A stretch of DNA of 21,783 nucleotides from Quadrisphaera sp. (GTDB lineage: Bacteria > Actinomycetota > Actinomycetes > Actinomycetales > Quadrisphaeraceae), in contig JARIBR010000192.1 of assembly GCA_029258695.1 (NCBI GenBank), positions 1 to 21,783 on the forward strand. The letters are read 5' to 3'. Made by a program: the position numbers and the translations under genes. Below the pieces are notes generated by a model. That model searched no databases. It was not told the DNA's origin and saw nothing but the letters and a program-made list of their open reading frames with translations. The number at the start of each line of letters is the position of its first letter. Within the stretch, counting starts at the first letter, position 1. Shown piece after piece: positions 1-7,471 of the stretch.

Positions 1-870
1 CTGCAGGTATGTCACCGCCGTCAGCAGACGGCACACCGTGAGCGCGCAGACGTAACGCACGCGCTGGATCATCCCCCTCAGGCGTGGCTCGCTTCGCACC
101 CGCAGCAATGCTCGGAGCAGATCCCGCACCTGGCCGAGGGCCAAGCCCGCGAAGTGGCGCCACGAGCGGCGACCGACACGCAGATCGTTGACGACGCGGC
201 CGCGAGCGACCCGTCGCCACTTCTCTAGAGACGCTGGCCACGTCGCTCGCGCCGGGTGAAGAACGACGGCATTGGATGCAAACCTCTGCAGGCCTCCCGA
301 TGTCGCGACTCGCTGACCCCAGTTGGCGTCGCCGCGGGAAGCCAACGCCGCGTCGAAGGAGCCCACCCGATCGATGACGCGACGCCAGGTGGCCATGTTG
401 GCCGTCACGGCGAAATGCTGGTCCTGGAGGTAGCGCTCCTGTGGGAACCCGTGGACGGCCTCGAAAAGCTCGCTTGCTGACCGCGGACGGCCCTGGGCGT
501 ACGTCACATCGACACGGCCTCCGACCATGTCGGCCACGGGCTCCTCCGCGAGCGCCGCGACGGCCTCTCGGAGCCACCCTGGTTCAGGCTCACAGTCTCC
601 GTCGGTGAAGGCCAGCACGTCACCGGTCGCGACCGTCAGCGCAAGGTTGCGTGCGGCGTAGGAGCCCGGTCGTGGCTCCCGCAGGAGCACGACGCCAGTG
701 TGACGACCCGTCACCGCGGCGATGTCCTCGGTGGAGCCGTTGTCGACCACGATCACCTCGATCAGACCCTCGTAGTCTTGACGGTCCAGCGACGTGAGGC
801 AGCGCTCCAGGAGCGCGGCCCCGTTCCGGACCGGGATGATCACGGACGCAGGAGGGTGAGGGTTGCTCAT
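1..870 (-). CDS. GT2 family glycosyltransferase, 3' end beyond window edge
   Basis: The reading frame is open from an ATG at 870 down to base 1 (290 codons, no stop), so the C-terminus lies outside the window. The protein starts MSNPHPPASVIIPVRNG, a GT-A fold N-terminus. It continues with VIVVDNGST (nucleotide-sugar binding), PGSYAARN, and VLAFTDGDCEPEPGWL, where the TDGDC stretch is the DxD-type metal site. FPQERY and FAVTANM follow, then a basic C-terminal part. It probably transfers a sugar from a nucleotide-sugar donor to a lipid-linked EPS intermediate at the inner face of the membrane; donor and acceptor are unknown. The ATG overlaps the stop of the upstream gene (ATGA at 870-867), indicating translational coupling in a three-gene minus-strand operon. 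It is clearly paralogous to the GT2 at 4276-5181. Confidence 0.85.
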   Translation of the reverse strand, partial: MSNPHPPASVIIPVRNGAALLERCLTSLDRQDYEGLIEVIVVDNGSTEDIAAVTGRHTGVVLLREPRPGSYAARNLALTVATGDVLAFTDGDCEPEPGWLREAVAALAEEPVADMVGGRVDVTYAQGRPRSASELFEAVHGFPQERYLQDQHFAVTANMATWRRVIDRVGSFDAALASRGDANWGQRVATSGGLQRFASNAVVLHPARATWPASLEKWRRVARGRVVNDLRVGRRSWRHFAGLALGQVRDLLRALLRVRSEPRLRGMIQRVRYVCALTVCRLLTAVTYLQ

Positions 871-1922
871 CGAACGTCCCACATCGCAGCGATCCCCTCG
901 GCGATGGTGTCCCAGGAGCACCAGGTCAGATCGGGGTTCCCCGTGGGCATAGGGGCCTGGAGCGCCGTGGAGATCGCCTCGGCGGTCACCCGCCCGTCAT
1001 ACGTCCGCACCCATCCCGGGCCGACCCTCTCCGACAGCTCAGCGAAGGTCGGCGTACGGGGCACGAGGATGGGTCGCTTTGCTGAGAGCGCGTAGAAGGC
1101 GCTGCTCGAGTTGAGCACCGCGCGATAGGGCAGGACGACGAGGTCGGCGCTGACGACGATTTCCAGCAGCGTCTTCTCGTCGACATAGGTGGTCGTCAAC
1201 CGCACTCGTCCGTCCGAGCCTGCCGCAGCGTGGAGATCGTCGGCCTCGGCCGCGCTCGCGGCGCGGCCAGCGATGACGAGCCGCGCGTCAGGCGCCGGCC
1301 AACGGCCGAAGGCGTTGAGCAGGTCGTCGACCCCCTTGTACCGGCGCAGCATCCCGAAGGAGCCCAGCACGCGCGCGTCGGCCGGCACGTCGAGAGCGGC
1401 CCGCGCCTCCTCACGAGACGGCGCACCCGAGGTCTGGTGCAGGTAGTCCCCGAGGGGGATGACGTGCCAGCACCGACGAGCCAGCGGCGGGTGGGCGGCG
1501 ACGACCTCGTCGCGCCCCGCGGCCGACAGCGCGTGCACGTCCGTCACCAGGCGGTCGAGACCGAGCCACAGGACCCGCTCGAGCAGGGGGTGGCGCCGGT
1601 CGTGCGATGCAGCGTTGTGGGCGGTGAGCAGCACACGCCGGCTTCGCAGGCGCAGCAGAACGCACAGCAGCAGCAGGCGCGCCACGAGCTTGCCGGCGGC
1701 TACCGGTGAGGCGGGGTTGAGCGTGCGCTCCGGCCACTGAAGGTGCGCCCCGGCGGGAGCACGGTCACCGCGGGCGAGCACAGCACGCAGGCTCAGGTCC
1801 TCGACGTCGACGCCGGCCGACCGTGACGCCGACAGCCACGAGGCGAGCCAGGGGTTCGAGCGCACTTCGAGGGTGTTGCTGAGGATGCGGACCCTGCCCT
1901 CGTTCACGGTCCCTGCGGTCAT
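867..1922 (-). CDS. GT4-like (GT-B fold) glycosyltransferase
   Basis: 351 residues. The N-terminal half contains an LQWPE stretch near residue 62 and VLLTAHNAASHD, as in actinobacterial GT-B glycosyltransferases that use membrane-associated acceptors. The C-terminal half has GSFGMLRRYKGVDDLLNAF (the Rossmann 'rGyKGvd' donor-domain start), ARLVIAGRA, and VVLPYRAVLNSSSAFYALSAKRP. The last replaces the classical E-x7-E of GT4 with the PYR..NSS variant seen in mannosyltransferase-like members. I infer a sugar-adding step in EPS repeat-unit assembly; the sugar cannot be read from sequence. The ATG at 1922 overlaps the stop of the acyltransferase gene (ATGA), and its own stop overlaps the next GT2 start. 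It is therefore the middle gene of a coupled operon. Confidence 0.85.
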   Translation of the reverse strand: MTAGTVNEGRVRILSNTLEVRSNPWLASWLSASRSAGVDVEDLSLRAVLARGDRAPAGAHLQWPERTLNPASPVAAGKLVARLLLLCVLLRLRSRRVLLTAHNAASHDRRHPLLERVLWLGLDRLVTDVHALSAAGRDEVVAAHPPLARRCWHVIPLGDYLHQTSGAPSREEARAALDVPADARVLGSFGMLRRYKGVDDLLNAFGRWPAPDARLVIAGRAASAAEADDLHAAAGSDGRVRLTTTYVDEKTLLEIVVSADLVVLPYRAVLNSSSAFYALSAKRPILVPRTPTFAELSERVGPGWVRTYDGRVTAEAISTALQAPMPTGNPDLTWCSWDTIAEGIAAMWDVR

Positions 1923-2491
1923 GGCGCGACTCGCATGGTGTCGGGCAGACCACTACGCCAACCGATGACGCGCGCAGGCACTCCAGCGGCGACGCACCCG
2001 GCGGGAAGATCCTTCGTGACCACCGCCCCGGCCGCCACCACGGCGCCATCACCGATGCGCACGCCGGGCAGCACGGTGACGCGAGCCCCGAGCCAGGCGT
2101 CGGCCCCGACGTGGACGTCGGCCTCGACCTTCGGCTGGTGCATGATCGGCACGCCGGTGCCCCATCGCGTCCCGTAGTTGCTGGCGGTGATGAAGACCTC
2201 CGGGGCCAGCAGCGCGTTGTCGCCCAGGATGATCCGACCGGCCTCGTCACCCGCCCACAGCGAGCACCGCTCCCCCACGTGGACCTCGCGACCCAGCTCG
2301 ATGCGCTCGCCGTTGCGCAGGCTCACCGACGGCGCGATGGCCAGGCCCGGTCCCGCGGTCATCCGGGAGCGCTGCTCGGCGTGCGCGTAGGCGGCGGCGT
2401 TGGCCAGCCGGAGGACGTGCGCCCACAGCTTTGGCTGGAGGACCCGACGCACTGCCGCCGACGCGCGCTGGGAGATTGGGACAGGAGCCAT
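1919..2491 (-). CDS. Hexapeptide-repeat (left-handed beta-helix) acyltransferase
   Basis: 190 residues from the ATG at 2491; an in-frame GTG sits directly before it at 2494. Imperfect hexapeptide repeats run from about residue 55: IELGREVHVGERCSLWAG, IILGDNALLAPEVFITASNYG, then VEADVHVGADAWLGARVTVLPGVRIGDGAVVAAGAVVTKDLPAG and the closing VAAGVPARVIG. This is the WcaF/Maa/NodL-type O-acetyltransferase fold, a trimer that transfers acetyl from acetyl-CoA to a sugar hydroxyl. The catalytic His is not resolved with certainty by eye. It is the first gene of the minus-strand operon and is ATGA-coupled to the glycosyltransferase downstream, so it probably acetylates the EPS or its precursor. A TAACCT hexamer six bases upstream of the ATG suggests a leaderless transcript, which favours this start. 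Confidence 0.87.
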   Translation of the reverse strand: MAPVPISQRASAAVRRVLQPKLWAHVLRLANAAAYAHAEQRSRMTAGPGLAIAPSVSLRNGERIELGREVHVGERCSLWAGDEAGRIILGDNALLAPEVFITASNYGTRWGTGVPIMHQPKVEADVHVGADAWLGARVTVLPGVRIGDGAVVAAGAVVTKDLPAGCVAAGVPARVIGWRSGLPDTMRVAP

Positions 2492-2518
2492 CACTCAAGG
2501 TTACGGCGCATCACTCAA
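2489..2518. repeat. 10-bp direct repeat CATCACTCAA, 20 bp period
   Basis: CATCACTCAA occurs exactly at 2489-2498 and again at 2509-2518. The two copies are 20 bp apart, about two helical turns, and flank the predicted -10 of the minus-strand acyltransferase operon. The first copy overlaps the start codon. A spacing on one DNA face could suit a dimeric regulator, but the arrangement might be chance. Confidence 0.4.
2498..2503 (-). promoter_or_regulatory. Predicted -10 element for leaderless acyltransferase operon mRNA
   Basis: On the minus strand the hexamer TAACCT fits the actinobacterial TAnnnT -10 pattern. It is followed by six bases and then the ATG at 2491, so a transcript starting about seven bases downstream would begin at the start codon. 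No Shine-Dalgarno sequence is visible ahead of the ATG, and no convincing -35 is seen. Confidence 0.4.
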
Positions 2519-2546
2519 CAGTGAGGATGAACGGGACGGACCGTGC

Positions 2547-2590
2547 GTTGTCCACAGGCAGCGGGCTGTCGGAGGGAGTTGTCCACAGGC
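2547..2590. repeat. Pair of DnaA-box-like direct repeats (TTGTCCACA)
   Basis: The 13-mer GTTGTCCACAGGC occurs exactly at 2547-2559 and 2578-2590, 31 bp apart. Each copy contains TTGTCCACA, which matches the DnaA box preferred in high-GC actinobacteria. They lie just upstream of the DUF222/HNH gene. They could be real DnaA-binding sites or a motif that travels with this gene family. Confidence 0.6.
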
Positions 2591-2626
2591 TCTGCCTCGG
2601 GGCGTCCCCGGGCGCGCCACGGTCTC

Positions 2627-2632
2627 TAGCGT
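2627..2632 (+). promoter_or_regulatory. Predicted -10 element for DUF222/HNH gene
   Basis: TAGCGT fits the TAnnnT pattern. A transcription start about seven bases downstream falls on the in-frame GTG(2640)-ATG(2643) pair. No Shine-Dalgarno sequence is visible, so a leaderless mRNA is inferred. Confidence 0.4.
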
Positions 2633-2642
2633 CGGTCTGGTG

Positions 2643-4259
2643 ATGGGTGACGAGGTGCCTGAGCCAGAGGATCGCACTGGATGCAGTGCTTCCTCGTCGT
2701 CGTGGGCGGTCTCCCCCGAGGTGGTGCGCTTGATGGCGATCCCGGTTCCGCCGCCGGTCGGGATGGACCCGTGCGTGGCCGACGTGGACGATGCGGTGGC
2801 CCGCGGGCTGGCATCGTCGACGCCGGGCGCTGCGGCGTTCCACGAGGTGCAACGCCTCACCCAGGGCCTTGCGGTCGAAGGGCTGTCGCCGCACCCCACC
2901 GCTCTCGGCGACGTGGCGCCGCTGTCCGATGCGGTGCTGCTGGAGGTGGTGGCCGCCTGCGACCGCCTCATCGCGTGCATCACCGCGGCGCAGGCCGGCG
3001 CGATGAGCGTCTTCGCCGCCCGCCGCCACCGCGAGGCGGCGGTCTTCGCCGCCGAGCACCCGGTCATGGCGGCGCGGGGGCTGGCGTCCTCGACCGCGGT
3101 CGAGGAGCTGGCCGCGCGCCGGCGGTGCACCCGCAACGACGCCGGGCGCGACCAGCACACCGCCCAAGCCCAGACGGCCGCTCCCGCGGTGCACGCCGCA
3201 TTGGCGCGCGGGCAGCTCGACCCCGCCCGCGCCGGGCTCATCGCCGGCGCCGCCGCCGGAGTGGGTCCGGATCACGGGGCGGCGTTGGTATCCCGAGTGC
3301 TGCCCGGCGCTGGGCGGGTGCGCGTGGACACCGTGCGCGAGCGCTGCCGGCGCGCGGCGTGGGCGCTGGACCCCGCGTCCGCCCGTCACGCCGCAGCGCA
3401 GGCCGCCGAGCAGCGCAGCGTCTTCCTCACCCACGCCCCGCCAGACCCGCAGTGCCCCGGCGGTGGGGGCCGCGCGGTGCTGGAGATGGACGGTCCCGCC
3501 GCCGACGTGCTCACCGTGGCCGCGGCCATCGAGGCCAGAGCGCTGGCGATGCGCACCCGCGAACGCGCAGCCGCCACCGAGCAGGGACGCGCCGCGGACG
3601 GCAAGCCGCTGGCGGCGTGGCGCTACGACGCGCTGGTCGACATCGCCCGCTCCGTCCTGGAAGGCGACCACGGCCCCGTCCAGCGTTCGGCGGCGTCGCG
3701 CCCGGTGGTCCACGTCACCGTGCCCGCCGCCACCCTCATGGGCCTGTCCGAAGCGCCCGGGATCTTGTCGGGGGCGCTGTCCGGAGCGCGCGGGGCGTTC
3801 GGGGTGATCCCCGCGGACCAGGCACGGGCCATCGCCGCGGACGCCACCTGGCGCCGGATCCTCACCGATCCGAGCGGGCGGGTGATCGAGGTCAGCGAAC
3901 GCAGCTACCGGCCCTCGGCGCACCTCGCGGCGCTGGTGCGCACCGACCACCGGTCGTGCTCGGCGCCGTGGTGCGCCCGCGATGCCCGCGAGTGCGACCT
4001 CGACCACCTCACCCCCTGGCCAGGCGGGCCCACCAGCCGGGGCAACCTGGCCCCGGCCTGCCCACGGGATCACCGGGTCAAGCACTCCGAGCTCGGCATC
4101 ACCGCCCACCGCGACCCCGGCGGCGCGATCGTCCACACCACCCGCACCGGCCACAGCTACCGCAGCGAAGAACCCGGCGAGGACACCCCACCGCCGCTGG
4201 AGCCCGCCGGCGCCACCAGCCGGGCGGCCGACTGGTGGCACGGCGACCCGCCCTTCTGA
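2643..4259 (+). CDS. DUF222 / HNH endonuclease-like protein (13E12 repeat family)
   Basis: 538 residues from the ATG at 2643. The frame stays open further upstream, but that would overlap the divergent acyltransferase gene. The large alanine/arginine-rich central part is DUF222-like (for example LLEVVAACDRLIACITAAQAG, then FAAEHPVMAARGLASS). The C-terminus has the HNH signature CSAPWCARDARECDLDHLTPW, with the Asp-His pair near residues 454-455, then GNLAPACPRDHRVKH, where the Cys residues could bind zinc. The family occurs in many copies in actinobacterial genomes and behaves like a mobile or selfish coding element; its biological role is not established. Here it lies opposite to, and between, two minus-strand EPS gene blocks, and ends 16 bp from the convergent GT2. 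DnaA-box-like repeats precede it. Confidence 0.88.
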   Translation: MGDEVPEPEDRTGCSASSSSWAVSPEVVRLMAIPVPPPVGMDPCVADVDDAVARGLASSTPGAAAFHEVQRLTQGLAVEGLSPHPTALGDVAPLSDAVLLEVVAACDRLIACITAAQAGAMSVFAARRHREAAVFAAEHPVMAARGLASSTAVEELAARRRCTRNDAGRDQHTAQAQTAAPAVHAALARGQLDPARAGLIAGAAAGVGPDHGAALVSRVLPGAGRVRVDTVRERCRRAAWALDPASARHAAAQAAEQRSVFLTHAPPDPQCPGGGGRAVLEMDGPAADVLTVAAAIEARALAMRTRERAAATEQGRAADGKPLAAWRYDALVDIARSVLEGDHGPVQRSAASRPVVHVTVPAATLMGLSEAPGILSGALSGARGAFGVIPADQARAIAADATWRRILTDPSGRVIEVSERSYRPSAHLAALVRTDHRSCSAPWCARDARECDLDHLTPWPGGPTSRGNLAPACPRDHRVKHSELGITAHRDPGGAIVHTTRTGHSYRSEEPGEDTPPPLEPAGATSRAADWWHGDPPF

Positions 4260-4275
4260 CCGCCGGCCCGGCGTG

Positions 4276-5181
4276 TCACCCGCGCCGCGACGACCGCGGT
4301 CCCAGGCGCGCCACGCCCTCGGCCACCCAGCGCACGTAGTGGGCGGTGAGCTCCCCCAGGACGTAGCCGCCCCGGTCCCGTCGTGTGGTCAACCGCGTGG
4401 ATCGCCGAGCGCGCCCCGCAGCGCCGAGCGGCGGGCGGACCCCCGCCAGCCACTGGCCCGCTGGCCGCAGACGCCCGTCCGTACGTGCGCCGCCCATGAC
4501 GCGGGTCGCCTTGGTCCACAGCTCGGGGACGCTCGCCCGCGCGGGGTGGTCCACGACCGCCTCGCCCGTGTAGTCGATGCCGTGGCCGGCGCGGGCCGCT
4601 CGCTCGCAGAACTCACGGTCACCACCGCTGAGCAGCTCTTCGTCGAAGGGGCCGACGGCGTCGAACACCGACCGGTCGACGAAGAGGTTGGCGGTGACGC
4701 CGAAGCTCATCGTGGCCACGTACTTCTCCTGGGGGAAGGCGGACTCCATCTCGTAGAGCTCGACGGGCCGTGGTGGCTGGTGCTCGGGGTAGACCGCCAC
4801 GCGTCCCGCGACCAGGTCGCTCCCCGTGCGCTCGAGGGCGGCGAGGCCCTCGCTCAGCCAGGTCGGGTGCGGCGTGCAGTCGGCGTCGGTGAAGGCCAGC
4901 ACCCGCCCACGGGCCCGGGGGAGGCACTGGTTGCGGGCGCGATAGGAGCCGGGCTCGTCGCAGGAGAGCAGCGAGACGGCGGGCCAGGACCGTTCGTGAT
5001 GCTCCGGCGCCTCGACGTCCGCGGCGGTCACCGGGCTGTGGGTGGAGGCGTTGTCACAGACCAGCACCTCGAAGGACGACGGCTCGAGGTTCTGGGCCCG
5101 CAGCGCGGCGAGGCAGCGCCTCATCCCCTCCGCGTCATCGTGCACCGGAACCACCACGCTGACCAACGGCGCGGCGCTCAC
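4276..5181 (-). CDS. GT2 family glycosyltransferase
   Basis: 301 residues from a GTG at 5181. This start is chosen because GTG overlaps the TGA of the upstream Wzz-like gene (GTGA at 5181-5178), an AGGTCC purine stretch precedes it, and the GT-A fold begins at once (LVSVVVPVHDD). Other features are VLVCDNAST, PGSYRARN, VLAFTDADCTPHPTWL (DxD-type site), FPQEKY, FGVTANLFVDRSVF, and GGDREFCERAARAGHGIDY, the acidic motif that usually supplies the catalytic base in GT2. It probably adds a sugar to a lipid-linked EPS intermediate. It is a paralogue of the edge GT2 at 1-870, sharing the order FTDxDC, FPQExY, VTAN, but this copy keeps a fuller GGDREF motif. Confidence 0.88.
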   Translation of the reverse strand: MSAAPLVSVVVPVHDDAEGMRRCLAALRAQNLEPSSFEVLVCDNASTHSPVTAADVEAPEHHERSWPAVSLLSCDEPGSYRARNQCLPRARGRVLAFTDADCTPHPTWLSEGLAALERTGSDLVAGRVAVYPEHQPPRPVELYEMESAFPQEKYVATMSFGVTANLFVDRSVFDAVGPFDEELLSGGDREFCERAARAGHGIDYTGEAVVDHPARASVPELWTKATRVMGGARTDGRLRPAGQWLAGVRPPLGAAGRARRSTRLTTRRDRGGYVLGELTAHYVRWVAEGVARLGPRSSRRG

Positions 5182-5984
5182 GAGGACCTCAGGGACCTCT
5201 GAAGCTCGCGCAGGTCCACGGTCTGCTCCTCTGTCGGCCACTCCGGTCCGGCACGCGCGACGTCGGTGCCGCCGGTGACCAGGGGATCAGCGTCGGCGGA
5301 GTGCGCCGCCGTCGCGTGAGCGCGCTTGCTCTCCTTCTTGCCCTTCCTGTCCTTCCTGCCCCGGCGGCCACCCATCAACGCCTGGGCGACGACGCTCAGG
5401 ACCACCGCCACCAGCGTGCCGGCGAGACCGATGGCCACGACGCCACGCACGCGGGAGGGGTAGGCGACCATCGGGGGATCCACGGGACCACCGCTGACCG
5501 CCGTGTAGAGCTCCCAGTCCTGGGCACCTGCGTCGAGCTGAAGATTTCTCAGGACGCCGTCGACACCCTGGCGCACTGCAGCCATCGCCGTGACGTCCTT
5601 CTCCAGGTCGTCGGAGACCACCATGATCTGCACCACCGTCGCGTCCTCCTCCACCTCGCGGGACGCGGTGATCACCGCACCGCCCTCCGGGACGAGCGTG
5701 GACTGGACCGTCGAGGTGTTGAGCGCGCGGGCCAGCTGGCCGGTCAGGACACGCGGCCCCTCACCGCCGGCGAACGGCGACGTCACCAACCGGCCCGTGT
5801 CGGCCTGGCGGCCCTTGTTGTACGTCAGCTCCGGGGACGGGGCGATCACCATGCTCGCGGCGGAGGTGTACTGCGGGACGGCCTGCTGGTACTGCTGGGA
5901 GCAGAGCCAGGCGGTCAGCGCCATGACGGGCAGGAAGACGTACCAGCGACGGACGCAGGCTCTCAGGACGCCGAGCAGGTCCAC
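5178..5984 (-). CDS. Wzz-like polysaccharide chain-length / co-polymerase protein
   Basis: 268 residues from a GTG at 5984, selected by the strong GGAGGA ribosome-binding site seven bases upstream. The longer open frame would run into the divergent ligase gene. Topology is typical of polysaccharide co-polymerases: short cytoplasmic VDLLGVLRACVRRW, first membrane helix about residues 15-28, external domain about 30-178 (TSAASMVIAPSPEL), then PSRVRG and a second helix about 181-203. The cytoplasmic tail is very basic (GGRRGRKDRKGKKESKR) and ends acidic. There is no BY-kinase (CpsD) domain and no Tyr cluster in the tail, so a kinase partner would be encoded elsewhere. It likely controls EPS polymer length together with the Wzy-like protein divergently encoded next door. 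It is GTGA-coupled to the GT2 downstream. Confidence 0.8.
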   Translation of the reverse strand: MDLLGVLRACVRRWYVFLPVMALTAWLCSQQYQQAVPQYTSAASMVIAPSPELTYNKGRQADTGRLVTSPFAGGEGPRVLTGQLARALNTSTVQSTLVPEGGAVITASREVEEDATVVQIMVVSDDLEKDVTAMAAVRQGVDGVLRNLQLDAGAQDWELYTAVSGGPVDPPMVAYPSRVRGVVAIGLAGTLVAVVLSVVAQALMGGRRGRKDRKGKKESKRAHATAAHSADADPLVTGGTDVARAGPEWPTEEQTVDLRELQRSLRSS

Positions 5985-6088
5985 GGGTGGTCCTCCAGGT
6001 GCGGGTGGGAACGGTGGATGGCGGGTCCCGTGCTCGGACCGCGCGCAGGACATCTTGACAGCCCTCAGTGAGATTCGGTGACTCCCCG

Positions 6089-6094
6089 TACGAT
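6089..6094 (+). promoter_or_regulatory. Predicted -10 element for O-antigen ligase-like gene
   Basis: TACGAT fits TAnnnT and lies eight bases before the ATG at 6103, which would give a leaderless or nearly leaderless mRNA. It lies between CCCC (6084-6087) and GGGG (6097-6100). A TTGACA at 6055-6060 is too far upstream to serve as its -35. Confidence 0.4.
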
Positions 6095-6102
6095 CCGGGG
6101 CA

Positions 6103-7467
6103 ATGAGCTTGGAGCACAGGGGTGGGATGTCGAGCGTCGTGAGCACTGCCCGGCCCCAGCACGCCCCCGACACCACCGCGCCGCTGCGCCGCGAGCGCCG
6201 CAGGCCGCACGCGGTCCCCGTCCTCCTCGCCTTCGCCGCCGTCCTCTTCGTCTTCCCCAGCGAGGTCGCCCTCGCCGGGCCGCTGAAGAGCAACGGCTCC
6301 CCAGCCCGGCTCATCGGGCTCGTCGCCCTGGTGCTGCTCGCCCTGGACCTGCTGCGGGCGCGACGCGACCGCAGCGTCGTGGCCAGCCCGATCGTCGTGC
6401 TGGTGCTGCTCTACCTCGCGCAGGCGGTCTTCTTCTACGGCTGGGCCACCGTCCACGGCACCCGCGACCCGGCAGCGCTGACGCGCGACCTCCTGTTCTC
6501 CGCCAGCGCGTGCGGCATCGCGCTGTTCGCCGGCATCCGCGCGCGGACGATCGCCACGGCCCACCAGGTGATCGGGGTGGTGGTCGCCGGCTGCGCGCTC
6601 AGCGCTCTGGTCGCCCTGGCACAGGCGGTCGGCGTGCCGCTGAAGTGGGCCGACCTCGTGACGCTCCCGGGCTTCGACCAGGTGGCCAGCGGGAGCAGCG
6701 GTGGTGACCGGTTGGGCTTCCGCCGCGTGGTGGGCACCGCCTCTCACCCCATCGAGTACGGCGTGGTGCTCGGATGCTGCCTACCGCTCGCGCTCCACCT
6801 CACGCTCCACGCCGTGACCCGCCGCGCCAAGGCGTGGGCTGCGGTCGCCGCCGGCCTCATGGCCGTGGCCCTCCCCTTCGCGCTCTCACGGGGCGGCATC
6901 ATCTGCATCGCCACCGCGGTGCTCCTCTTCCTGGCCGTGCAGCCCTGGAAGGTGCGCGCCGGTACCGCGGTCATGGGCGCCATCGCACTCTGCGCGGCCT
7001 ACGTGATGGCCCCCGGGCTGGCCGCGGCGCTCGTCCGCCTCTTCGCCGACCAGGCCGACGACCCCTCGATCGAGGGCCGCACCGGCGACTACCCCATCGT
7101 CGACGCCGCGTTCAACGCCGCGCCCTGGGTGGGAGGCGCTCCGATGCCGGAGGACCTCATCCTCGACAACCAGTGGCTGGTGCTGCTCAGCCAGCGAGGA
7201 CTCGTGGGCATGGTGGCCTTCGCCCTGCTGATCCTCGTGCCGCTGGCCGGTCTCGCGGCGGCGGCGTGGAGGTGCCGCTTCGCCGACCCTCAGCGCGCCA
7301 GCCTGGCCGGGGCGCTCGCCGGGGCGCTCGCCGCGCTGGCCGTGTCCGGCGGGATCTTCGACCTGCTGTCCTTCGGGCAGGCCGCGATGTTCCTCTACCT
7401 GCTGGTCGGCCTCAGCGCGGCGGTGGTGCTGCCCCCGCGGACGCCGGAGGCCTCTGCGAAGGCGTGA
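6103..7467 (+). CDS. O-antigen ligase / Wzy-type polymerase family membrane protein
   Basis: 454 residues with about ten to twelve predicted membrane helices, the first about residues 36-52 (HAVPVLLAFAAVLFVFPSEV). The large loop and the conserved RRVVGTASHPIEYGVVLG segment (around residue 211) match the Wzy_C (PF04932) family, which polymerises or ligates lipid-linked oligosaccharides on the outer side of the membrane. Helix-rich segments follow to residue 445, ending in a short acidic/basic tail. In a Gram-positive it would act as an EPS polymerase with the Wzz-like protein encoded divergently 118 bp away. Starts at ATG 6103 or ATG 6127 are possible; 6103 is favoured by the TACGAT element, while 6127 has only a loose GGGGTGGG ahead. 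Confidence 0.85.
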   Translation: MSLEHRGGMSSVVSTARPQHAPDTTAPLRRERRRPHAVPVLLAFAAVLFVFPSEVALAGPLKSNGSPARLIGLVALVLLALDLLRARRDRSVVASPIVVLVLLYLAQAVFFYGWATVHGTRDPAALTRDLLFSASACGIALFAGIRARTIATAHQVIGVVVAGCALSALVALAQAVGVPLKWADLVTLPGFDQVASGSSGGDRLGFRRVVGTASHPIEYGVVLGCCLPLALHLTLHAVTRRAKAWAAVAAGLMAVALPFALSRGGIICIATAVLLFLAVQPWKVRAGTAVMGAIALCAAYVMAPGLAAALVRLFADQADDPSIEGRTGDYPIVDAAFNAAPWVGGAPMPEDLILDNQWLVLLSQRGLVGMVAFALLILVPLAGLAAAAWRCRFADPQRASLAGALAGALAALAVSGGIFDLLSFGQAAMFLYLLVGLSAAVVLPPRTPEASAKA

Positions 7468-7471
7468 CCTG

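Noticed and set aside
256..480. 74-codon plus-strand frame
   Set aside because: It lies antisense within the partial GT2 gene, whose frame is open to the window edge and has GT2 motifs.
2511..4241. 576-codon open frame antisense to the DUF222/HNH gene
   Set aside because: It is a GC-rich shadow: Gly/Arg/Ala-rich with no domain, while the plus-strand frame has the HNH motif and normal codon use.
4260..4275. Bidirectional terminator between the convergent HNH and GT2 genes
   Set aside because: The 16-bp gap has only CCGGCCCGG-type GC runs, without a clear hairpin plus T tract on either strand.
2681..4339. Long Arg/Pro-rich plus-strand open frame in another frame of the DUF222/HNH gene
   Set aside because: The composition (runs of Arg, Pro and Gly) is typical of an out-of-frame reading of high-GC coding DNA.
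6055..6060. TTGACA as a -35 box for the ligase-like gene
   Set aside because: The only good -10 (TACGAT) is 28 bp away, too far. At 17 bp spacing the hexamer is GTGACT, a poor -10.
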